A stretch of 64,000 nucleotides of DNA. It comes from Spinellus fusiger. Taxonomy: Eukaryota > Mucoromycota > Mucoromycetes > Mucorales > Phycomycetaceae. Shown here in pieces: positions 55,624-64,000 of the stretch (position 1 is its first letter; every line of letters begins with the position of its first letter). The position numbers were made by a program, and so were the translations under genes. Below the pieces are notes generated by a model, which did not search any database, had not been told where the DNA came from, and worked only from the letters and a program-made list of their open reading frames with translations. The stretch lies in assembly GCA_025094145.1 (NCBI GenBank), contig JALLLS010000013.1, forward strand, positions 496,001 through 560,000. The letters run 5' to 3'.

Positions 55624-58600
55624 CACCCCAGTCACCACCACCTCATGCTACTCATGCAAAGCCCTTGACTGCTCTTGCTACTATTGAAACTGAGCCCTAC
55701 AAAAGACCTGTCAAGGTAGAAAAGAACATCCTTAGTATATACAAAGACACTCTTATTGACACGTCTCGTTTCTTCTCTTTCTAGGCACCTGTCTCATCCA
55801 CACCCACACCCACACCCACACCCACACCCACACCTATACCCGCACCTATACCCACACTCACCGTACCACATTTACACTATCCACCTCACACACAAGCAAC
55901 TACATCTGTACCTCCTGCTAAGAGTTTTGATGATTGGCAAAACGACGTGATATCTCGTATTCTTCAAGTGACACTTAATGCAAGTAACAAACCCCTCACT
56001 TCTTCTATACAACCTATTCTTATTTCTATTCCAAAATATTGCAGTCTGAGGATGTGCATAAACAGAAAGTATGTGTGTATCTCCAAGGCATGGTGTCTGA
56101 ATTGGAAGAAGAAAAAGGTAATGCCTAGGACACCAATAATAGAATTGAAAGAGAAGGATAGGACTCATAAGGAAGCATCCATAGCACCCACGCCTTATAG
56201 ACTCTCCCAATCATTAATTGATCGACTCCTTGTTGCCCGTTTATCAATTGAGCCTCCAACAGATGCTGCTAATTACTCAGTGGATGTACAAAGAGAACTC
56301 AGGGCACCTCATTTTAATTACTTGTTGGAGAGCTGGAGAAGAGCCCATGAGATTAAACGCAACACCTTGATAAGAAGCAAGGTAAGACTGTCTGCATCTA
56401 ACTCTTTATTATCAGTGTTATTATTATTTTGCTGATGTTTGGCTGGGAGAACAGAATCTTGACAAAACAGTACTCAAGACACGTCTGGATATGTTGGACA
56501 GTGTTAAATTCCTTCTTGTCTCTTATTCTGGTCTTGTGTTGCAAATACCAGACATGTTTCCTCAGATGGAAAGGTATTTTCAAAGCAAATGACAAGACAA
56601 AAAAGAGCATTAGATGAGTAATACGCCTTATCCCTAGTCTGACTGAACTCTTGGGACCAGTACAACTTGTGCCTAGACTCTTGGCACCACCCGAGTCTCC
56701 CCAAGGACTGCCTACAGACTATTTTTCTGAAATGATAGAAAGATTCTCGGGGGATGGACTAGAGACTGTGGGTTAGAGACAGACGGCAGCATAGGCTAAT
56801 ATGGAGTCACTCTTCTCTTTGCATTAGATTCTGGGGCCTGCTATGTCTTTTATCACAAGCCAAGTCAAGACTATCACTCTTCTGGATGATTTTAAGCCCT
56901 ATCTTCAGGTAGAACAAACCCATGTCCCTGTAGTATTGACATTGTCTCTTTATCCCTATCTAGTCCTTGTCTTTATTATGTGAGAACAAGGCATTGGCAG
57001 AAGTGGTAAGCAACAGATATTCTCCATGGAAAAAAAGAGAGAAAAACACACTCAATACACCTTATTTATTACATTGCTACTCTGTGGATACAGTTGACGT
57101 CTTTTCCTGAATTTGATCCACCCACCACCAATGCAAGTAACATTGAAGATCTATCATTATTAGGACCTTATTTCAAACTGAGTGCTTATCCAGAAAGTTC
57201 AGTAAGTCATTCCATGTTATATTATCTCATCTGTGAATAGAGAAAAGTGGAAGAAGCTCTCTTTCATAATCCAGACAGTAGAAATGCAGGTGATATTGAG
57301 TCATGCAAGAATGGTGTCCGAGGCACACTGCAGAATCTACAGGTAATAATAACAAATAAAATAAAAGTGATGTTTATTGTGCTTTTAGAGAACATTATTT
57401 GGTGTGTCCAGCAGCATTGTCAGATCTTCACCCAGTGCAAGAGAGAGACTTTTGCTCTATTTTGCTCATATCCTACAACTGAATCAGAAGCGTGCCCAGA
57501 TACAAGTAGACATGCAGACAGTGGCTACCGATGGATTTATGCATAACCTGGCAGCCGTCATGCTTACTTTCTGCGAACCCTTTTTGGATATCAGAGCGTC
57601 AAAAGTAAACTACACTAGACCTTTATGCTTAGTAGACGATAAACAAAAGAGTGTCTTTGCTCACTCACTCCCATAACCCCACTGTAGATTGATAAGATTG
57701 ATATTTCCTACTTTTATACTTGCAAAAGAATTGATATCAGTGAAGAGACAAAGATCAATGCTACAAAAGCACAGTCAGATGAATACAATAGCTTGGAAAG
57801 ACCTGAGAAAGGTAGATCAATGGAATGACATGTGCAGGCTTATCAACATCCTTTGCTTCAAGCCCATAACTTCATTACTGAGGCCTTTTTTATGGCCTTG
57901 TCATTTATGCACTATGGTCCTATCCGATCTTTTGTTAATTACAATGAACTCATACGAGAATTCAATGAAGCCAAGAAACACTACGATACAGCCCAGCGAG
58001 AACTTGCTCAGTTGACCAATGTAAATACAAAACATATAAAAAAACATAACATGTATCTATTTATTTATCTATTTTTGTTGTGTGTTTGTGTGTGTTTGTG
58101 TGTGTGTGGATCATAGAACTCTGAAAGAGTCATGCGTGAATTCGTCGTGAATAAACTCAAGGTAAGTTCACACTTGATTCTTTCTTACACTCATCACCTA
58201 CTCACTAGAAAAACCTGGAAACCATGACCATGCATAAATTAGCCTATGAATCCATGATTCTGGATCCAGACTTCTTGACAAAAACTCTCACTTTCTACAA
58301 CCTTGTGATGGCTTGGCTTGTCCGCAGTGTAGATACAAGACACAAGCACCCATGGCAACCCATCGCACTGCCTCTGCCCTCCACTGTTCCTGATGAATTT
58401 GCCATGTTGCCTGAATGGATCATAGAAGACATTGTTGAGTTTTTTATATTTGTTGGAAAGTAAGTCCATTCCCTTATAGCACAAGGGTTGTAATTTATAG
58501 CGGATGTGTGTAGGTATGGCTATGAGACCCAGATCATTCGATCCTATCCTCAGACAGAACTTGTTACTTTTATTATTACATTTTTGAGAAACACACACTA

Positions 58601-60329
58601 TATCAAGAATCCTTACTTGAAGGCTAAACTTGTAGAGGTAAGAAGAGGAGAAGGAGGAGAAGGAGAGGGTAGGGGCTCAGTAGAAACTGTCTTTATTTAT
58701 TTCTAAACTTGCTTTCTATCTCTTTAAAAGATCCTCTTCTTCTACACCTACCCTATTGCTAGAGGTATTCCCGGAGAATTGGAGGCTGTTCTTAACTCTC
58801 ATCCACTGGCACTTGAACACCTTGTTCCTTGCTTAATGAGTTTTTATGTTGGTAAGACCTTTTTTTGTATTCTTCTTGAGAGTTACTTATGCACTGCGAG
58901 CAGAGGTGGAGCAAACAGGTGCAAGTTCTCAATTCTATGACAAGTTTAATATTCGGTACAATATCAGTCATGTAATGAAGACTATCTGGAGTCATCCTGC
59001 CCATCGTGCTAAACTGAGAGGAGAGAGCAGGTAACAGCTATATTTTTATTTATTTATTTAAAAAAAAACGAAAGAAAGAAAATGAGATGTATATTGATGG
59101 CATACCTGCTTTATGAACATTAAGAAATCCTGAAGTATTTACACGCTTTGTCAATATGTTGATGAGCGATGTGACTTATTTGTTGGATGAAAGTTTAAGC
59201 AAACTGACTGAGATTCATCAAATCCAAACAGAAATGGAAGATACTGCGACATGGAGTGCCCAAACCAATGTAAGGCTCATGGAAGAGACAAGCTGTGTGT
59301 GTGTGTGTTGTGAATGTATCTTTTATATGTGTGAACCTTTTGTGTTATTATAGTTACAGGAGCGTGAAGGACAGTTCCGCAGTCTGGAACGCCAAGCTCA
59401 GTCCTATGTTTCTCTTGGCAATGAGACTGTAAATATGTTAAACTACTTGACAGCTGAAGTGGTGACACCTTTTCTCGTCAACGAGATTGTCGATCGTCTG
59501 GCGGCTATGTTGGATTACAATCTATCACAGCTTGTAGGTCCTAAATGCACAGGTCTCAATGTAGGGTGTCTTTTCTGTTTTTTCTGTTTTGTAGTCTAGT
59601 GTGGACTGTGAATTCAAACCACTTTTTTGTTTGTACAGGTCAAGAATCGTAAAAAATACCACTTTGAACCACGCGCACTTTTATCTCAACTCATTGATAT
59701 TTACCTCCATCTCAACACAACCACGTTTATTGAAGCTATTGCACGCGACGGACGATCTTATAAGAAAGAGTACTTTTCAAAAGCAGCCTCTATTCTGTTG
59801 AAGCATGGGCTTAAGCAGCAAGACGATATTAGTACATTGGAGAGTATTGTGAATAGAGTAGAGGAGGCTATTAAGAGCAGTGCAGAAGAAGAAGAAGAAT
59901 TGGGAGATGTTCCTGATGAATATCTTGGTAATGAAAGAGACTTGGGATAAAAGAAGAAAGAGCAATCTACTAATGCTTAGTATTGTATAGATCCCTTGTT
60001 CTTTACTTTGATGGAAGATCCAGTGGTTTTGCCTACCTCGGGTGTTGTTGTTGACCGTAGTACTATTCGTGCTCATCTTTTAGGTGATACGCGTGATCCA
60101 TTCAACCGTACGCCCTTGTCCATGGATATGGTGCAGCCAGGTGAGTGTCCTTGGGATTAGGAGTGTGATTTGGGAGTGCAAAAGAAAAGAACAAGAGAAT
60201 GACACATCTTTCATGTTCATAGTACCTGAATTGAAAGAAAAGATTCAACAGTGGAAAGAAGGACAGAAACAAAAGCGTGAGCAAGAAAAGAAACTTGTCC
60301 AGTCCAATGTTATGGAAGTGGATATGTAA
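55469..60329 (+). CDS. UFD2: Ubiquitin conjugation factor E4, Ufd2/UBE4 type (U-box)
   Basis: Twenty-four exons, about 1108 aa; every junction keeps frame. The N-terminus has a poly-Gln run (55597-55620) and a Pro-Thr repeat from CACACC units (55798-55850), likely disordered. The Ufd2 core follows ('[11 protein letters not shown]', '[14 protein letters not shown]', '[15 protein letters not shown]', 'YFSKAASIL'), and a C-terminal U-box: '[20 protein letters not shown]' through '[20 protein letters not shown]'. Ufd2 extends ubiquitin chains on substrates handed over by Cdc48 and is an E4 for proteasomal degradation. Intron 3 is GC-AG (donor at 55980). Intron 13 is 51 nt and resolves an apparent frameshift near 57811. 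It shares a promoter region with the dephospho-CoA kinase gene. Confidence 0.92.
55798..55852. repeat. Coding CACACC repeat in UFD2-like exon 3
   Basis: Tandem CACACC units that become CACACCTATACC encode alternating Pro and Thr in the frame used by the gene. Confidence 0.85.
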
Positions 60330-60913
60330 ACTATAATCAAGGAATAAAGTGCAAACCATGTTAATAAAGATGGACTTTCAGGCTGATCTTTCTGTATAAA
60401 TGTATTTATATAAATGTGCATAAGTATGTGAGATGGATGCTCATTCTAGATTACTGTGGTTACTCATGGATCTATACTATGGAGTGTATCTATTGTACAA
60501 AACACTCTTTTTCTTTATTGAAAGTTTTAGGTCTTTTATCTATAGAATTAAGAAGTTATAGTCATAATAAGACATGAGAAGATATATTGATATATAAAAG
60601 ACTACTTGGAATTTGAAAAATACTAATTCTTTCTGTTGGTCACCTTAGAATACTGTAATGACTCTGCTTGGCTTTTGGTGCTACTTTTTATTGGTAGAAA
60701 TCTTTCCCAACTTCATCTATCTTATCACATGTATTCTTTTCCCTATGCCCACTCGATTGACTTCATAGTTCCCTCAATGTTATTAGAAAATATACACTGT
60801 GCTTTATACGCGTTAAGTAGGAGTTTATAAATATTTCGTCAAGCGTTAAAAAAATAAAATGGATGCCCACAATGGCATTATACAAAAAAAAATGCAAAAA
60901 GTGATCTATTATT
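60330..60913. other. 3' intergenic region between convergent UFD2-like and UTP18 genes
   Basis: AT-rich, holds both terminators. No gene or repeat recognised. Confidence 0.55.
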
Positions 60914-62872
60914 TTAGAGTGCATAATCCTTCAGACCATACAATAATACTCGGCCCTTGGTATTTCCAATGGCCAAATAGTCACTGTTGGGTGAGAAATC
61001 AAAGCTACTAACATGACCAAGAGGTGTGCCTGATGTTGGCCAGTTGGAATAAACACTACAGGTAGGAAGATGGACTATTTTGAACTGATCTGCGGATCGA
61101 TTACTAGCAATAGCCATCAACTGTGAATCATGGCTGAATTTGATGCCAGTCACTTCAGTTGTTAAGTTACCCACTGCTTTGATGGGTGCAGGCTTTAATG
61201 TCTCTGGCTTTAGTACAGAATGGTCATAGACATTTACAACACCACTCCCTGATCTATTAAAGAAACAAGCCATTACCATCTCTTTATCATAAAAAGAGGT
61301 TCACTTACCCTGTAGCATAGAAGTTCTCATTAGGACTCACTCTCATGACAGTGGCTTTGATTTGACCATCATCCGTCCACTGCTTTACACACTGTCGTTG
61401 ACCAATATCAAATTGATAGACACGTCCTTCTGAGCCAATGCCAAATATATAATTGCCATCTGCAGACCAATCCACACTCTCCACCACACCATTCATCTTT
61501 AAATTCGCCAACCACTGTTTTGTGAGGAAACTGACAAGGATGATATTGCCACTGTTGCCCAAGAATGCAATGTAACGACCACAAGGACTCATGGAGAACT
61601 TCTCTAATGATTTCTCCTCTCTGCCCCAAATACCAGGACATTTATCCACAGCGCCTGATTGTACATCGTAAATATAATAGTGCTTTCGTCGACCTGTCAC
61701 TATAATATGGTCGCCTGATGCATGGAATGCAGCAGAATGAATAGGTGTGTCCTTGAAATGAATAGATTGAATTTTTGGGTTGACTTTGCCATCAATCTGG
61801 AAGAGTTTCAATGTCTTATCCAAACTGCCTGTTAGCATGACCTGTGCATTGGGATGGAATGCAACGCTGGTAATTGTGGCCTAGAGGGAAGGGAAGAAAG
61901 AGAATAGTCACCCACATCAGTCTCTTTTTTTCTTTCTTTCTTTCTTTCTTTCTTTTAATGAAGCACTTACATTGCAGGGAGCCATCTGATTCGCATTCTT
62001 CAGTCTCATAATATCAAGGAATCGAGGAGAGAGTAATTGATGTGTGCCTCTCTTCTCCAGAATACCATAAGTGCTCTTCAACAGATCAATGCGATCTTCA
62101 TTCTCCAACTTTTCATCATCAGAAAAGTAGTCTGCATCAGAATCTTCATCTGTATTCTTACGCTTCCTTGATTCAGAAGGAAGAGTAGCCCATGCAGGTC
62201 GAGGATAGATCTTTGCGAATCTGTCATAAACAACATACATGGATTAGGGTGGATTCTAGGGCAGACCTAGAGTCTTTGCTTACTGTTTGCGAAGTCTTCT
62301 TTCATATTCAGTGCCACTAACAATGTCCTCTTGTTCCGATTTGCGTAGTTTCTTAAGTCGGTTCATGCTTTGAAGTGAGATTTGTAAACGACTATCATCA
62401 GTGTCCTCCCAGGCTGGTTTTTGGCTGTATCCATAGACCTTGCTAGCATCTTCGGTTTGACTAGCATCGTCACTATCGTCTTGGCTGTCGTGGTCGTGGT
62501 CGTTGTCGTGGTCCGAGTCTTCAATATCAGAAGCCATAGGAGTGGAGTCTGTGGCAGCTATAAACCCAGGTCCAGAATCAAAGAAAAAGAGCTATTGTGA
62601 TATACATTACTACTGTGTTGATGGTATAGGTGGTGTACAATGAGGAGTGGGAGTCGCATTACCTGGTCCTTGTCTCCTCCTTCTTCTCCTTCGTCTTCTG
62701 CTTCTTCTTCATTGACCTCTGCCTGATCTTCATCAACGTCAGACTCTATTTCTCGGCCGGTTTTTTCCCATAGTTTTCCATCTGTGTCTCCAAACAGAAA
62801 GGTTTCGAGTGCTTTCTCCTCTGCCTCTTTGGACGCCTGGTCTGTCTTTTGCTTCTTTTGGGTTGACGGCAT
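60914..62872 (-). CDS. UTP18: UTP18, U3 snoRNP WD40 protein
   Basis: Five exons on the minus strand: 62872-62663, 62591-62284, 62220-61971, 61880-61309, 61253-60914; 559 aa. A Glu/Asp-rich N-terminus contains 'ALETFLFGD' and, across the first splice, 'LFFFDSGP', the conserved 'LFF.D' motif of Utp18. 'KPAWEDTDDSRLQISL' and 'SGTEYERRLRKQFAKIYPRPAWA' are family hallmarks, then a WD40 propeller ('MLTGSLDKTLKLFQIDGK', 'ATGGSGVVNVYD'-like) to the C-terminus 'NTKGRVLLYGLKDY'. It works in the small-subunit processome that cleaves 18S pre-rRNA in the nucleolus. In yeast its N-terminus also recruits Mtr4 of the exosome; whether a matching motif exists here I cannot say. Confidence 0.93.
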
Positions 62873-63424
62873 AGTGGAGGAAAAGAAGACTTACATTTTT
62901 TCATTTTGACCCTCCTGAGCAAGTCACAAAAAGCCACAATGTCATGGGCAGCTCTTTTGGTTCCTCAAGTGGGAAGTTCTTTTTAAGTCCATGTTGGATA
63001 TAACAGTGTGTATAAATGTACAAGTGTGTTGGTGTGTTAGTATAGAGTAATATGGTATTGTAAAATTGGATTAGTATATGGATTTATTAATGGGCTTATA
63101 GTTAATTATAGAAGCATTAAAGAGAAGATAAGTTTACATATGAAAATGAGAATATTTTCTATGCTGCTGAAGAAGGAAGGGTGTGGAAATCAATCTATCT
63201 AAACACTACGAGAAATAATAATAGTAATAATAATAGTAATAATAATAGTAGTAACAACAATAATAACATTAGTAGTAACAACAACAGCAGCACCAACAAC
63301 AACAACAGTAATAATAATAGTAATAATAGTAATAACAGTAATAACAGTAATAATAGTAATAACAGTAATAACAGTAATAATAGTAATAGTAATAATAATA
63401 ATAAGCTTTTCTTTTTCCTTCTCT
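62873..63424. other. Intergenic region with AAT/AGT microsatellite
   Basis: Divergent promoter side of UTP18 and 3' end of the next gene. Holds a long (AATAGT)/(AACAGT) repeat at 63211-63405; frames across it are artefacts. Confidence 0.7.
63211..63405. repeat. AATAGT/AACAGT compound microsatellite
   Basis: About 195 bp of AAT, AGT and AAC triplets in changing order. Lies just downstream of the RAMA-domain gene's stop codon. Confidence 0.95.
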
Positions 63425-64000
63425 TTAACCAGAATCACCAAAGCCATCTTTTCTTATATCAAACAAACGTCCTAAATCCTTGTTATTTCTTAATAGGCGG
63501 ATGCTTTTAAATGCATTTCCATTTGGACGCTTGTCTTTCTTCACTTGACCATGATGATCCAATATCTTTGTTTCAAGAGCAGTGGGTGTTTCAAAATCAT
63601 CAAAGCGTTGACCGTCCAATTCAATGGAAATGCCTGTGAATCCTGTTGCTCTTACAACCTGATCTCTACTGTGTTTAGGAAGAGAAGAGAAAGAAATAGA
63701 CTGAAAGATCTATTATTATTATTTTGGTTACCTTGATAGATTTAGTAACGATGACTTTACAGGCACTGAAGTTGCGTTTGTATACGAGAATATCATTTTC
63801 TCGGATCAGGCCTTTGCGACACATATCTTTGAGAGTAATGCTTTTGGAGTCTCTACTTTCGTAACCAAATACAGTGAAACACAGTGCAATGTAATACAAT
63901 GCAATGAGATCAATTTGAGTATCATTCAATTCAGTCAATGCAACCAAGTATCTATTATTCATTTACCCAGCAACGTTCACAGGTGTATCCTTGTCCTGCA
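63425..64000 (-). CDS. Partial gene: probable PHD finger plus RAMA domain (N-terminus off window)
   Basis: Minus-strand gene entering from the right edge. Visible pieces: an exon ending 'GQGYTCERCW' just before a GTAAAT donor (near 63965), which looks like the end of a PHD finger; an exon with 'ITLKDMCRKGLIRENDILVY' and 'FSACKVIVTKSIK' ending at a GTAACC donor (near 63732); and a last exon (63642-63425) beginning 'VVRATGFTGISIELDGQRF' to the stop. The Leu-x-Asp-(hydrophobic)-x-x-x-Gly-Leu-(hydrophobic) start, 'D.LVY.', 'G.....DG..F....A' order fits a RAMA domain, found with DNA-methylation and chromatin proteins. The remainder is basic. Boundaries of the middle exon are uncertain. Confidence 0.55.

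Noticed and set aside
57812..57862. Apparent frameshift in the UFD2-like gene
   Set aside because: A 51-nt intron with CTTCAAG acceptor joins the frames cleanly, so no frameshift is needed.

Overview
The window looks like nuclear DNA of an early-diverging fungus, most likely Mucoromycota. The evidence is many short introns (mostly 45-60 nt, GT-AG with a few GC-AG), fungal protein families (STE50-like SAM/RA adaptor, Opi3-type methyltransferase, Ufd2), broadly eukaryotic genes absent from baker's yeast (Gemin5, a multi-PHD KDM5 demethylase) and many Tc1/mariner-type elements. I can only place it by gene content and gene structure; no species call is possible by eye.

Layout. 1-9.3 kb: microsatellites, a PSP1-domain gene (minus) and a complete KDM5/JARID1 histone demethylase (plus). 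9.6-14.2 kb: a transposon nest with an internally deleted Tc1 copy, a decayed Tc1 transposase, an intact DD34E mariner/Tc1 element and a 5'-truncated LINE. It ends 14 bp before the ATG of a SET-domain gene. 15.5-29 kb: housekeeping genes (mitochondrial Xaa-Pro aminopeptidase, Neo1/ATP9-type flippase with 25 exons, an SDR, BolA1, a DUF676 lipase), with one TA-flanked TIR element at 23.9-25.1 kb. 29.1-30.3 kb: a second TIR element carrying the C-terminal part of a Fanzor (TnpB-like) gene. 32.2-36.3 kb: a Gemin5 orthologue. 36.4-37.9 kb: a short inverted repeat, a decayed Tc1 and a MITE-sized TIR element that supplies the stop codon of the mitochondrial ribosomal protein bL27 gene. 37.9-40.1 kb: bL27m, ATP synthase subunit g and a hypothetical gene. 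40.3-45.0 kb: four more copies of the TIR family, two of them forming a palindrome with about 440-bp arms, plus a Tc1 fragment. 45.2-47.2 kb: STE50-like gene. 48.5-50.5 kb: three Tc1 remnants. 50.7-64 kb: a compact gene block with PEMT (OPI3), two unrecognised genes, DHFR, dephospho-CoA kinase, the Ufd2/UBE4 ubiquitin ligase, UTP18 and, running off the right edge, a gene that appears to encode a PHD finger plus RAMA domain.

Most genes are housekeeping genes and do not form one pathway. Themes are chromatin (KDM5, SET, PHD-RAMA), mitochondria (ICP55-like peptidase, bL27m, subunit g, BolA1), RNP assembly (Gemin5, UTP18) and membrane lipid (flippase, PEMT, lipase). The most unusual material is the TIR family flanked by TA (terminus TACACACCCAAAGAT). 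Two of its copies carry Fanzor-like C-termini whose reading frame is rejoined by recognisable introns.

Exon models were built by reading splice sites and frame continuity by eye. Phase was checked at the junctions of the spliced protein-coding models, except those flagged as uncertain in the entries.
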